A stretch of 64,000 nucleotides of DNA, from assembly GCA_964514395.1 (NCBI GenBank), contig CAZEQK010000002.1, positions 62,001 to 126,000 on the forward strand. Direction: 5' to 3'. Position 1 is the first letter of the stretch, and each line of letters opens with the position of its first letter. Source of the stretch: CAZEQK01 sp964514395 (GTDB taxonomy: Bacteria; Bacillota; Bacilli; Tepidibacillales; Tepidibacillaceae). Below, one piece after another: positions 25,568-33,356 of this stretch. The notes under the pieces are model-generated. The model did no database searches. It had not been told where the DNA came from and saw only the letters and a program-made list of their open reading frames with translations. Made by a program: the position numbers and the translations under genes.

Positions 25568-25702
25568 CTAATCTGCTAACCATGGTTCCCATGTGCCTTT
25601 TTGATATTTCTTTACAAAATTTTTAAAAGTAATTTTGTAACGATTTTGGATGTCAAAATAGATAAAATAAGTTCCAAGCTTGTCCAATGTTTCGTCAGAC
25701 AT
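25568..25702 (-). CDS. 44-residue phage protein
   Basis: The frame MSDETLDKLGTYFIYFDIQ...QKGTWEPWLAD has an aromatic-rich centre. It starts within the end of the preceding membrane peptide gene (8-base overlap) behind GGAGAAGG. The overlap and the strong ribosome site support a real gene. Function unknown. Confidence 0.6.
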   Translation of the reverse strand: MSDETLDKLGTYFIYFDIQNRYKITFKNFVKKYQKGTWEPWLAD

Positions 25703-25820
25703 AATCGTCCTTCTCCTGTTCTTTTTTATAAATACGATAGCTATAAATGACTCTGAGTATTACTGCAACGAACAATATAACTCCTATTGCTATCCATGTT
25801 GGTGAGTAAATAAGTAACAT
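25695..25820 (-). CDS. 41-residue single-pass membrane peptide
   Basis: MLLIYSPTWIAIGVILFVAV is followed by ILRVIYSYR and a charged tail EQEKDDYV. One membrane helix, cytoplasmic basic/acidic tail. AAGGAG lies 8 bases upstream. It could modulate the membrane or another protein; unknown. Confidence 0.6.
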   Translation of the reverse strand: MLLIYSPTWIAIGVILFVAVILRVIYSYRIYKKEQEKDDYV

Positions 25821-25822
25821 AT

Positions 25823-25918
25823 CTAAGCTCCTTTCCGAATATATTTCAATATGAGATATAGCCTGTCCAAGTCTTCAAGATTGGTTTCAGATAGGGCTTG
25901 AAGAAGCATGTTAGTCAT
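25823..25918 (-). CDS. 31-residue coupled ORF
   Basis: The peptide MTNMLLQALSETNLEDLDRL ends in ILKYIRKGA. It starts in an ATGA overlap with the gene before it and carries the next gene's ribosome site in its last codons. It may serve mainly for translational coupling. Confidence 0.5.
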   Translation of the reverse strand: MTNMLLQALSETNLEDLDRLYLILKYIRKGA

Positions 25919-26454
25919 CGCTTTCCCAATTCCCTAGGTTCTATTGCCGTGTAACCGATAGTGCCGTCTTCATCAGCATATATATCAGCTATTCCATAAC
26001 CGAGATATATATAGTTCCATAGTTCCCCTACAGAATTTTTCAGTTTTTCTGGAGCTTCACCAATATGGATAACGTGATATGATTCTTCGTTATCGTTATA
26101 GTTGTTCGCTTCCTCAATACCCTCTGGCGGAATTGCTCCACTATTGAACCAAACAGCATAATTTTCACTAACAACAGCAATACTAATTTGAACATCACTC
26201 ACATGTTTCGAATAAGAATGGATTCCTACTTCGAAAGTAAATCCTGCTTCTCCAAGATTAACAATCAAAGCATCTCCTCCACCTTCACCTTCGAAATATT
26301 CAACTGATACAGGAGCATCAGTTATGCCAAGTATTGGATTAGCAGATCCTTCAACTTGCATTTCCAAACTGCATGTAACTCCGTATTTCTTCATTAACTC
26401 GAATAGATGCATTACCTCTCCTTCGTTAGATTCAAACATTTTAATTGTTGTCAT
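25915..26454 (-). CDS. Phage protein of unknown function, beta-rich
   Basis: A 179-residue acidic protein starting MTTIKMFESNEGEVMHLFEL, with many short strands (LIVNLGEAGFTFEVGIHSYS) and no membrane helix. GGGAGG precedes the start. It resembles no family I can name. It stands at the top of the run of tiny coupled ORFs. Confidence 0.65.
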   Translation of the reverse strand: MTTIKMFESNEGEVMHLFELMKKYGVTCSLEMQVEGSANPILGITDAPVSVEYFEGEGGGDALIVNLGEAGFTFEVGIHSYSKHVSDVQISIAVVSENYAVWFNSGAIPPEGIEEANNYNDNEESYHVIHIGEAPEKLKNSVGELWNYIYLGYGIADIYADEDGTIGYTAIEPRELGKR

Positions 26455-26491
26455 TTTTATACCTCCCTTTCAATTTTTTTAATAAGATAAA

Positions 26492-26514
26492 CTGAGTTTC
26501 TCTAAGAAACTTAG
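26492..26514. other. Intergenic hairpin in the early operon leader
   Basis: CTGAGTTTCT/AGAAACTTAG with a 3-base loop forms a near-perfect 10-bp stem between the Rha gene and the next early gene. No T-run follows on the minus strand. It may slow or process the early transcript. Confidence 0.4.
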
Positions 26515-26590
26515 TGTAATTGGCATTTAACTACCTCAAAATTGAGGGCGTTTAGCTAAATCCATTTCTTCACTCACTTTGTGGGGGCAA

Positions 26591-27280
26591 TTACTCACTC
26601 AATGACTTCGCCAATCTAATTCCTGGAACCAATAAGTTTAATTCCTCGACAATATCAATTTTTCTAACATTTTTATTTTCAGCTCTTTTTTGAATGTTCA
26701 AATGATGTTGAGCGTTCAAAAGGTTATAAACATTGTTGTAAGCTGTGTCAAAATTGCCTATATTAGCTTTAACCTTGTATGCTCTCACTGCATCATTAAA
26801 CTGCTTTCGAAGAGGTTCGTTAATATCTACCAATCCCTGCTTGATGTCAGTTATTTCTGTATGAGCTGTAGCAAGTTCAGTTTTTGTTGATTCTAGTTGT
26901 TGACGAATCTCTTTCATAGATTGGGCTTGCATAATGATTAAATCTTCGATTGATTGAGGTTGTAGTTTCTTTTCCATTTCCTCAAATTTAGTAACATATG
27001 TCGCTGTGAATAGAATGCCTTTTTCGCCTGTCATTTTGTTTGCTACCATGTCACAACCTTTTCTTGTTAGAAAATAATGCGGTCTAGGTTTACTTTGGGT
27101 ATCGTTATAGTAACTTTCAATAAAGAAATCAGCCAAAGCGAAATTGCTTTTACCTAATGTTTCCATGTATTTTCGGATGTCTCTTAATAAATCAGCGTGG
27201 TTTTTCTCCACCATTTCTGCAATCTCTCTGCTATCTACAAGTAACTTTCCATTTTGATTAAAAATTTGTAAATTACTCAA
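26591..27280 (-). CDS. Rha-family phage regulatory protein
   Basis: The N-terminal domain reads LLVDSREIAEMVEKNHADLLRDIRKY and PHYFLTRKGCDMVANKMTGEKG, the Rha pattern, followed by FTATYVTKFEEMEKKL. The C-terminal half is helical (residues 110-229) and differs from standard antirepressor domains. Rha proteins influence phage development in lysogens. Start is TTG 27280 behind GAGGTGA. It is the second gene of the leftward early operon. Confidence 0.85.
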   Translation of the reverse strand: MSNLQIFNQNGKLLVDSREIAEMVEKNHADLLRDIRKYMETLGKSNFALADFFIESYYNDTQSKPRPHYFLTRKGCDMVANKMTGEKGILFTATYVTKFEEMEKKLQPQSIEDLIIMQAQSMKEIRQQLESTKTELATAHTEITDIKQGLVDINEPLRKQFNDAVRAYKVKANIGNFDTAYNNVYNLLNAQHHLNIQKRAENKNVRKIDIVEELNLLVPGIRLAKSLSE

Positions 27281-27303
27281 AATATCACCTCATATTTTTC
27301 TCT

Positions 27304-27567
27304 TTAAATGCGTTCACCTTCCTCTTGATAATCAGATTCTCTATTTAACTTTTTATTGTGTTCGATAAAATCGGATTCTACCCCAAAAAAAATATTATCT
27401 ATATCTACGTTATAAATTCGAAGTAAATTAAACATTAAATCTCTAGGAATATCTGTTGAATCTTTTTCATATCTACTAATAGTATCAATAGATTTGTTTA
27501 CTAAGTTAGCGACATCTCTTAAAGTGTATCCTTTATTAACCCTGGCTGCTCTTAAAGTTATAATCAT
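27304..27567 (-). CDS. Cro-like HTH (XRE) regulator
   Basis: The 87-residue protein has an XRE helix-turn-helix: GYTLRDVANLVNKSIDTISRYE. It is the first leftward early gene, divergent from the CI-like repressor with 172 bp between them, the usual Cro/CI layout. A copy of the putative operator palindrome lies inside its 3' part (27361-27375). GGAGGTG precedes the start. Confidence 0.85.
   Translation of the reverse strand: MIITLRAARVNKGYTLRDVANLVNKSIDTISRYEKDSTDIPRDLMFNLLRIYNVDIDNIFFGVESDFIEHNKKLNRESDYQEEGERI
27361..27375. promoter_or_regulatory. Putative operator, intragenic copy
   Basis: TTCGATAAAATCGGA is an imperfect palindrome (halves TTCGAT and ATCGGA around AAA) matching the two intergenic sites. 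It lies within the Cro-like gene, suggesting a downstream operator bound by the CI or Cro protein. Confidence 0.5.
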
Positions 27568-27621
27568 GTAAATTCACCTCCTATTCTGTCGTTTGCTGTC
27601 GCCTTTTGTACATGATTATAA

Positions 27622-27636
27622 TCCGATAAAATCGAA
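27622..27636. promoter_or_regulatory. Putative CI/Cro operator 1
   Basis: TCCGATAAAATCGAA, same spacing and core AAAATCG as the intragenic copy, located in the divergent control region near the early promoter (TATAAT just upstream at 27617 on the plus strand). Confidence 0.55.
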
Positions 27637-27690
27637 TTGTCAATTATTATTACGAAATTTGTGGTTTTTTTCTTCTATATTAATATTTTA

Positions 27691-27705
27691 TTTGGTAAAA
27701 TCGGA
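27691..27705. promoter_or_regulatory. Putative CI/Cro operator 2
   Basis: TTTGGTAAAATCGGA shares the AAAATCGGA half with the other two sites; its other half is weaker. It lies about 35 bp upstream of the repressor start, suited for repressor autoregulation. Confidence 0.45.
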
Positions 27706-27739
27706 ATTATAAGATAAAAATATTACGGAGGTGGTAGTT

Positions 27740-28129
27740 ATGGCAAGGAAAAAGTATACCGAAGTAGAACATAAGATAATGAAAAACGTGGCAGACAATT
27801 TAAAAAAATTTTTAAAAAACAAAAATATGTCACAAAAAGAATTAGCTGAATTAACTGAACTAGCGACAAGCACTATATCAGATTATATCAATGCTAAAAC
27901 ATTAATCTCTCCTGGTAATCTTCAATTGATAGCAGACGTTTTAAATGTACCTAAAAGTTCTATCGATTCATCATTATCTCAAAATAATCATGACAATCTA
28001 AATGAATTTGACGAGGATACAAGAGCTCTAGCAAGAGACATTAAAAGCTTAGATAGGAATTCGCAGGATGTTTTAAAATCGTTAATAAAAACAATGAAAC
28101 AACGTGGAAAAGAGGCTTCCGAGGAATAA
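27740..28129 (+). CDS. CI-like HTH (XRE) repressor
   Basis: The 129-residue protein has the XRE motif MSQKELAELTELATSTISDYINAK near residues 30-53 (in two halves) and a C-terminal helical region, with no LexA-type peptidase. ATG 27740 is chosen because CGGAGGTGG is upstream; the GTG at 27731 lies in it. The next gene is an ImmA-like metallopeptidase 2 bases later. In ICEBs1 and related elements ImmA cleaves the repressor to induce the element, so the same control is likely here. Confidence 0.88.
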   Translation: MARKKYTEVEHKIMKNVADNLKKFLKNKNMSQKELAELTELATSTISDYINAKTLISPGNLQLIADVLNVPKSSIDSSLSQNNHDNLNEFDEDTRALARDIKSLDRNSQDVLKSLIKTMKQRGKEASEE

Positions 28130-28131
28130 AT

Positions 28132-29265
28132 ATGGGAAATCTACCTCAGAGAACTAGATACAAAAAAGTAATGAAGTTTGTCTATGATTTTTTCTATAAA
28201 GAGGATATTGATTTCTTCCCCATCAAACCATTAGAAATTATTAGGAAAAATAAATGGGGATTAATTTCATATTCAGAACTTGCTAAAGAACATAATAAGT
28301 CAATAGAAGAGATAGTTGATGCATTTCAAAGTGAAGATGGCTATACCATTTATAATGAAAATTACATTATTGCTTATAATGATACAGTTAAAGTTCCTAA
28401 TCGAATTCGTTTTACCTTAATGCATGAAATAGGACATGTCTACTTAAATCATTTAATAGATTTCGATGAGACGATTTTAAGAAGAAGTACTCTAACTATG
28501 GAAGATTATAAAATTTTAGAACGAGAGGCGAATGCCTTTGCTCGAAATGTTTTAGCACCTGCTGCAATAGTGAACGAAATAAAAAAAGAAAGCAGAAATA
28601 ATATTACAACTGGTAACTTGATTTCATATTTCCAAATAACTAAAGCTGCTGCTGAAACACGGTTTAAAATTTTAGATTGGGATATAGATAAATCATATAA
28701 TTTTTCAGAACCAATTATACATAAATTTAAAAATTTCATATCTGCTACATTATACGGAAAAAGTTGTACAAATTGCGGAAATTACTTTTCTATTAAAAAT
28801 TCTAAGTTTTGTCCTGTGTGTTCTAATAATAAACTTATAAAAAAAATAAGGAGATCGAAAAAAGTGAAATATAAGGCAATTAAAATAGATGATAATTATA
28901 GAACTATTGAATGTCCAATCTGTAAAAATGAAAATATAGTTGGTGATTATTGCCAGATATGTGGGACATATTTAATCAATAAGTGTACTGGATTTTCTAT
29001 TAATGATGAAGGGATTTATAATGGCCCTTGGCATGAACAATTCAGAGATAGTTGTGGGGAGTATCTTAATGGTGATGCAAGATTTTGTGTTAATTGTGGA
29101 TCTACATCAACCTTTTATGAATCAGGTTTATTAAAAAAATGGGAAGATTCTCAGGACGATGCTGAGTTGAAAGAAAATAATGATAAACGTAATCTTAAGG
29201 TAGTTAATGGCACTGATCCTTTTGCCGATCCATTAGAAACAACAGATGATGATCTTCCGTTCTGA
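28132..29265 (+). CDS. ImmA/IrrE-family metallopeptidase with zinc ribbons
   Basis: The zinc protease motif TLMHEIGHVYLNH (HEIGH 98-102) with a following EREANAFARNVLAP is typical of ImmA/IrrE. Unlike ICEBs1 ImmA, the C-terminal half carries at least three zinc-ribbon pairs (CTNCG, CPVC, CPIC, CQICG, CVNCG) over residues 215-330. It probably cleaves the adjacent CI-like repressor after DNA damage or another signal; the ribbons may sense DNA or a partner. Terminator follows immediately. Confidence 0.88.
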   Translation: MGNLPQRTRYKKVMKFVYDFFYKEDIDFFPIKPLEIIRKNKWGLISYSELAKEHNKSIEEIVDAFQSEDGYTIYNENYIIAYNDTVKVPNRIRFTLMHEIGHVYLNHLIDFDETILRRSTLTMEDYKILEREANAFARNVLAPAAIVNEIKKESRNNITTGNLISYFQITKAAAETRFKILDWDIDKSYNFSEPIIHKFKNFISATLYGKSCTNCGNYFSIKNSKFCPVCSNNKLIKKIRRSKKVKYKAIKIDDNYRTIECPICKNENIVGDYCQICGTYLINKCTGFSINDEGIYNGPWHEQFRDSCGEYLNGDARFCVNCGSTSTFYESGLLKKWEDSQDDAELKENNDKRNLKVVNGTDPFADPLETTDDDLPF

Positions 29266-29295
29266 CCATATCCAAAAAGGATAGGTCTTTTTTTT
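29264..29295 (+). terminator. Terminator after the immA-like gene
   Basis: Stem GACC/GGTC plus TATCC/GGATA with one bulged A and an AAAAA loop, then eight T. It overlaps the stop codon of the metallopeptidase gene. Confidence 0.85.
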
Positions 29296-29310
29296 GTTCT
29301 AAAAGGACGA

Positions 29311-29352
29311 GTTACAGCGTAACTTGTTACAGTAACAAAGTTACAGTGTTAA
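29311..29352. promoter_or_regulatory. Three tandem GTTAC palindromes, likely operator
   Basis: GTTACAGCGTAAC (29311), GTTACAGTAAC (29326) and GTTACAGTGTTAA (29340) follow each other at 14-15 bp steps, that is, on about the same face at one and a half turns. They stand directly before a gene for a ribbon-helix-helix-like protein and are probably its binding sites. Confidence 0.6.
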
Positions 29353-29373
29353 GGACTTAGAGGGGGTAATTTG

Positions 29374-29685
29374 ATGAAAATTGAAGTTGGGAGAAGAGAG
29401 TTTGAGCTAAATCCGAAAGAACCTTTTATTAATTTCAGGACCAAAAAATTTCGCTCTGATAAAAAAATCAGAGTTAATCCATCTTTAGATCAAAAAACTC
29501 ATGATTTGTTAAATAAAGTAGCAAAGGCTTGTGATATAACTAAGACAACTTTAGCTGGGCAGATTATTACAATCATGATCAGTAATCCAGACTTCATAAA
29601 TTACATTCAGAATAAATATGAAGTACCTAGAGATGAAAGAATAATTCCAATAATTACTCGTAATAGAATCGAATTTAAAAATTAA
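29374..29685 (+). CDS. Ribbon-helix-helix-like DNA-binding protein
   Basis: The 103-residue product contains KKIRVNPSLDQKTHDLLNKV followed by AKACDITKTTLAGQIITIMI, a strand then two helices as in RHH regulators. ATG 29374 follows AGGGGG. The triple palindrome just upstream suggests autoregulation. Alternative: an accessory protein of the lysogeny region. No membrane segment. Confidence 0.6.
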   Translation: MKIEVGRREFELNPKEPFINFRTKKFRSDKKIRVNPSLDQKTHDLLNKVAKACDITKTTLAGQIITIMISNPDFINYIQNKYEVPRDERIIPIITRNRIEFKN

Positions 29686-29852
29686 ATTATAAATAATGAC
29701 ATGGTTAGAAATATGCAAATACAAATGAAAATTGCTATAAAAAATATAAAATTCACTTTTCCTACTTCAATTTAGTTAATAATAAAAAAAGGAATATTTA
29801 CCAAAGTGTAGAATAACACAATTATAAATTAATTAAGAGAGGGAATGTTAAT

Positions 29853-30407
29853 ATGGTCGAATTTTTTATTTTTCTGTTCTTGTTTATTGGTGTCATTATG
29901 CTATTAGTATTTAGTATAAAAAAAAATAACGCTCTTAAGAAAGAAGCAGCAGATATGGGAGCTCGAGATTTTATCCTCGCTACATACATCGATGGTCTTG
30001 GAATTACTCAGAATACCCCATGTAAACTCTATCTTTTCGATGACAAAATACAAATTGATGTTAATAAACAAAAGTTTGAGATTAAGCTAGATAAAATTAG
30101 AGCAGCTGTATTGAAAGATGAGCGTGAATTGATTGATAAAGGTAAAAGTGTAGTAGGTAGGGCTTTACTTGGTACTATATTAGTTCCAGGACTAGGAACA
30201 ATTGTTGGAGGTATGTCAGGGATTGGCACTAAGAAGAAAAAAGGAGCTCTTAATCATTTTCTGATTCTAAATTACACTGATTCTAACGGAGAACTTGCAG
30301 CTGTTACTTTTTTGAATAATATCAATCTAATAAAAATGACTAATTTTTATAATAAAATCAATAAGTCAATTAATCAATCTTCTCAAGGAGAAACTATACA
30401 ACTTTAA
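29853..30407 (+). CDS. Membrane-anchored protein of unknown function
   Basis: A 184-residue protein with a strong N-terminal membrane helix (residues 3-23), a beta-rich domain (DKIQIDVNKQKFEIKLDKI), and a glycine-rich hydrophobic segment GRALLGTILVPGLGTIVGGMSG near 110-130. It lies in the lysogeny module between two terminators, so it is likely expressed in the lysogen. Superinfection exclusion is a reasonable guess from position and topology only. Confidence 0.6.
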   Translation: MVEFFIFLFLFIGVIMLLVFSIKKNNALKKEAADMGARDFILATYIDGLGITQNTPCKLYLFDDKIQIDVNKQKFEIKLDKIRAAVLKDERELIDKGKSVVGRALLGTILVPGLGTIVGGMSGIGTKKKKGALNHFLILNYTDSNGELAAVTFLNNINLIKMTNFYNKINKSINQSSQGETIQL

Positions 30408-30420
30408 TTAGGATTCAAAT

Positions 30421-30455
30421 AAAAACACTTTACAATATCAGTAAAGTGTTTTTGC
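30421..30455 (+). terminator. Rho-independent terminator
   Basis: An 11-bp stem AAACACTTTAC/GTAAAGTGTTT with a 7-base loop and T-run follows the membrane protein gene. Confidence 0.85.
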
Positions 30456-30503
30456 TATCCATAAAATACTAATAATGAATACCAATGAAAGTGAGTAGTT
30501 TAG

Positions 30504-31697
30504 ATGGAGAAAAATTATCGATATAAAACAACTTTTGATTATAAAATGGCTCAAAATTTGATTGAAAATTATAATATAAAAAAAGCCGAATTAGGAAGAT
30601 GGTTAGGTATTAAAAAACAGAGAATCGATCAATTATTAAAGAATAATTCTCATTCTGCAGATTGGCAAATAGATAACATTACTGATTATGAAATAAAAAT
30701 TATTAAACAAATGATCAAAAATTCAGATACATCTATGATAGAGAAAAATTTAGTTATAGCTATTCGAAATAATAAAGTAGATCCAATAATATTCATACGT
30801 AATAATAAATCCATTAAAGTGATTTTTGATTTACCAGATGAATTAAATTTTATGCTTAGATCTAATGGTTATCATTACCTAAATGAAAGAGATGTTAAAT
30901 ATAAAAAAAATTTAATTTCTGTTACACGGTTAGGAAAACATTTAGCACAATTCATTGATAAAAATATCGGAAACCAAATGAGTCGTTACGCAAGTGTTGA
31001 TTTAGAAATAACTACTGAAGAATATTGCCAATATCTTGGATATGATGGATACTGCAGTCCTAAGGGAATAACTGATAAATATTTTGAAGAAATTATTAAT
31101 AACCACAAAATAGACAATAATTTTGTTTATATATCTTATATAGATCATAAATCTGATTATGATAAATTAATACAAGCTTCTAATAATTATGGAATGAATT
31201 TTAATGAGATGTTAGATTATTTTGGTTACAAGAATACAAATCAATTGACTGAATTTGAAAGTATTAATAATTTGTTGGCTGAATTTAAAGAATTTGAAGG
31301 TAAATCTGGAAAAACACTAAAAAAAGATGAAAGATATAATAGGAATACTACACTCGTAAAAAAAATAAAAGAAATGTATAAATATAAATGTCAATTATGT
31401 GAACCAAATAACGAGATACCACTAATAGAAAAAGAAGATGGAACTTATTATTGTGAGGTTCATCATATTACTGAATTGAGTAACGAAGATAAAAACGATG
31501 ATGTTGAAACATTAGATAATCCTTTTAATGCTATATGTGTATGTCCACATCACCATAAAGTTCTTCATTATCATAATGGAGGTTATTCAACAATTATTAA
31601 AATAAATGATGATTTGTTTTTTCAGTCAAACAATGAAAAAAATTCATTAATAAAAATAGAAGTTGACCATCATCTACGATTTAATATAAATACATAG
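30504..31697 (+). CDS. HNH endonuclease with N-terminal HTH, moron-like
   Basis: The 397-residue protein has an HTH-like start (IKKAELGRWLGIKKQRIDQLL, residues about 25-45) and a C-terminal HNH domain: YKYKCQLCEP, YYCEVHHITELS, then NPFNAICVCPHHHKVLH. The Cys pairs and the EVHH histidine give a zinc-stabilised HNH core. Base composition is very AT-rich, more so than neighbours, suggesting recent transfer. It is bounded by terminators on both sides and faces the toxin-antitoxin pair. It may be a defence nuclease carried by the lysogen or a selfish nuclease. Confidence 0.8.
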   Translation: MEKNYRYKTTFDYKMAQNLIENYNIKKAELGRWLGIKKQRIDQLLKNNSHSADWQIDNITDYEIKIIKQMIKNSDTSMIEKNLVIAIRNNKVDPIIFIRNNKSIKVIFDLPDELNFMLRSNGYHYLNERDVKYKKNLISVTRLGKHLAQFIDKNIGNQMSRYASVDLEITTEEYCQYLGYDGYCSPKGITDKYFEEIINNHKIDNNFVYISYIDHKSDYDKLIQASNNYGMNFNEMLDYFGYKNTNQLTEFESINNLLAEFKEFEGKSGKTLKKDERYNRNTTLVKKIKEMYKYKCQLCEPNNEIPLIEKEDGTYYCEVHHITELSNEDKNDDVETLDNPFNAICVCPHHHKVLHYHNGGYSTIIKINDDLFFQSNNEKNSLIKIEVDHHLRFNINT

Positions 31698-31745
31698 TAA
31701 AAAGCCTACTACCATAGATTTGGTAGAAGGCTAAAGTATTTTTTA
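31698..31745. terminator. Bidirectional terminator
   Basis: Stem AGCC...TACCA/TGGTA...GGCT (31703-31732) has T-rich tracts on both strands. It separates the rightward HNH gene from the leftward toxin gene. Confidence 0.75.
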
Positions 31746-31748
31746 ATT

Positions 31749-32159
31749 TTATACAACACCTGAAAGTCTTAATTGCAAAGCAGCTAGTTGAATTTTTTGT
31801 TCTCTAGTAAGTTCACCTACAGGACCATCTAAATCTACTTTTAAAACCGGTTGAGAAAGACCGAGTCTAATTATACTAGTACTATTAATATAATTCCCTG
31901 AACCAGGCATAATTTCCAAATCCGTATCTCTCTTAAAATTAACTTGTGTAGAAATTGGAGCAATATTTATAGTCCATATATTTTTGTTTGAATTTGTAGA
32001 ACTATGGTAAGTGATGACTACTGGTCGAAGTTTATGAAACGTTCGTCCAACAAATAATGATTCAGGAAATTCTATTAGCTCATCTTTAATGACAAAGATA
32101 CTCCCATATGGGAAACCCCTACTATCTTGTGCTATTATTTTTCTCCAATCTGTTTGCAT
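31749..32159 (-). CDS. MazF/PemK-like toxin
   Basis: A 136-residue protein with PemK/MazF-like strands: YGSIFVIKDE, LRPVVITYHSSTN, NIWTINIAPISTQV, then LEIMPGSGNYINSTSIIRLGL. MazF proteins are mRNA interferases that stop translation. Its start lies 25 bases inside the end of the Panacea-like gene, so the two are co-translated. Divergence from classical MazF is considerable, so cleavage specificity is unknown. Confidence 0.72.
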   Translation of the reverse strand: MQTDWRKIIAQDSRGFPYGSIFVIKDELIEFPESLFVGRTFHKLRPVVITYHSSTNSNKNIWTINIAPISTQVNFKRDTDLEIMPGSGNYINSTSIIRLGLSQPVLKVDLDGPVGELTREQKIQLAALQLRLSGVV

Positions 32160-32782
32160 GCTTCTTTAACCCTTTCACGTGTTTTTGATAATTGAATAAA
32201 TTCACTAAATACAATTTCATTGTATTCTTCATCAGACCCGCGATCATTAAAATCCATTTTTTTAAGTGCATCCTTTACTTCATCCAACGTGAATAAGGGA
32301 TCAGGCGATTTTTTCAATTCACTCATTGGGATTGCCTCCCCGTATATAAAATGACCTAACTCTGACTCCTTATTTAATACTGCCTTCATAGGAGCTGTTT
32401 CATAAGCTGTTTTTAGAAAATCATTCAACCCTTTATTACCTAGTCTTTCCAATATATCATCTGCTATACTTAAAGCCAATGGATGAAGCGTTGTTTCTAT
32501 ATGATCATTCTCTATAAATATTTGATATCCTATACCGTTTTGATGATAATATGGCCTTTCAATTAATATATTCTCATTAATTAATTGATCTTTAGCTTCA
32601 TAAAATGTTATGTCAAAAGGTCCATTATTATCCCTTTTATATTGCAATCCAGTATAAGTGTTTCCGAAAATTTCATACCATTCAACGTCAAATAAATATA
32701 TAGCTTTTATTAATTGAGTTCTTCCTAATACCTGAGGAAATTCTTTTACAAAATAAATCATAAGATTTTTTAGATTGTACAT
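32135..32782 (-). CDS. Panacea/SocA-like (DUF4065) antitoxin
   Basis: The 215-residue protein shows the Panacea pattern: LGRTQLIKAIYLFDVEWYEI, then YTGLQYKRDNNGPFD and helices near NKGLNDFLKTAYETAPMKAV. Panacea domains act as antitoxins for many unrelated toxins (PanAT systems). The antitoxin gene comes first and overlaps the MazF/PemK-like gene, as expected for a toxin-antitoxin operon. An operator-like repeat region precedes it. It probably helps keep the prophage or guard against other phages. Confidence 0.78.
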   Translation of the reverse strand: MYNLKNLMIYFVKEFPQVLGRTQLIKAIYLFDVEWYEIFGNTYTGLQYKRDNNGPFDITFYEAKDQLINENILIERPYYHQNGIGYQIFIENDHIETTLHPLALSIADDILERLGNKGLNDFLKTAYETAPMKAVLNKESELGHFIYGEAIPMSELKKSPDPLFTLDEVKDALKKMDFNDRGSDEEYNEIVFSEFIQLSKTRERVKEACKQIGEK

Positions 32783-32820
32783 TGAAATTCCCCCCCCTTT
32801 TTAATTTACTTCAATTAAAC

Positions 32821-32874
32821 TTGTAGTATTTTGCAATTATAACGCTAAAACATTTTACAATTATAATACTACAA
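32821..32874. promoter_or_regulatory. Operator-like repeats upstream of the toxin-antitoxin pair
   Basis: Outer inverted arms TTGTAGTATT (32821-32830) and AATACTACAA (32865-32874) enclose two direct copies of TTTT-G/A-CAATTATAA (32829 and 32853). Such repeats directly before a toxin-antitoxin operon are usual autoregulatory sites. Confidence 0.6.
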
Positions 32875-32922
32875 CTTATCCGGTAATTGTATAAATTCGA
32901 CAAAATAAGACAAAAAAGTGTA

Positions 32923-32960
32923 TAAAAAAAATCCCCCAACCAACTAAGGTCAGGGGATTC
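32923..32960 (-). terminator. Terminator of the late operon
   Basis: Stem AATCCCC/GGGGATT (32930-32959) with eight T on the minus strand, 24 bp after the last lysis gene. Confidence 0.85.
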
Positions 32961-32982
32961 TGTTTTGTAGCGAATCGACTAT

Positions 32983-33327
32983 TTATTTTAAACTATTATT
33001 TAACTCACCATCATCTAGGTAATCAAGCATCTCAGTATATAACATATCAATCTGTTTAAAAAGCCATTCTTCAGTAATAAATAATTTAGCCCATGAAGGG
33101 AGCATTGGATAAAATTTTGTAATAATTAATTTCTCCGCTTGCAATCGCTTTTCTTTTCCTGTAACAGCCTTTTCTTTTGCCCAGGTAGATAATCGTTTCT
33201 CTACATTGAGCATAATTAATGCAATTTGTCCCTTGGCATACTGCCGAAAATAACGAAATAAAAAAAGCACTAAAAACAGTGCTAACACAATAATTGAATA
33301 TACGATATTTTGATCTAATACAAACAC
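32983..33327 (-). CDS. Holin-like protein (LLH-type layout)
   Basis: A 114-residue protein with one N-terminal membrane helix (residues 8-24), a basic middle and a C-terminal amphipathic part (AEKLIITKFYPMLPSWAKLF). This order, and its place as last gene of the lysis cassette, matches LL-H-type holins. It would form or regulate pores so the endolysin can reach the wall. Family match is by layout, not by clear motif. Confidence 0.6.
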   Translation of the reverse strand: MFVLDQNIVYSIIVLALFLVLFLFRYFRQYAKGQIALIMLNVEKRLSTWAKEKAVTGKEKRLQAEKLIITKFYPMLPSWAKLFITEEWLFKQIDMLYTEMLDYLDDGELNNSLK

Positions 33328-33356
33328 GTAAATCCTCTCCTTGAAATTAATATTTT

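Noticed and set aside
29700..29780. Rightward 24-codon frame (MVRNMQIQ...)
   Set aside because: No ribosome binding site and random-looking composition in an AT-rich gap.
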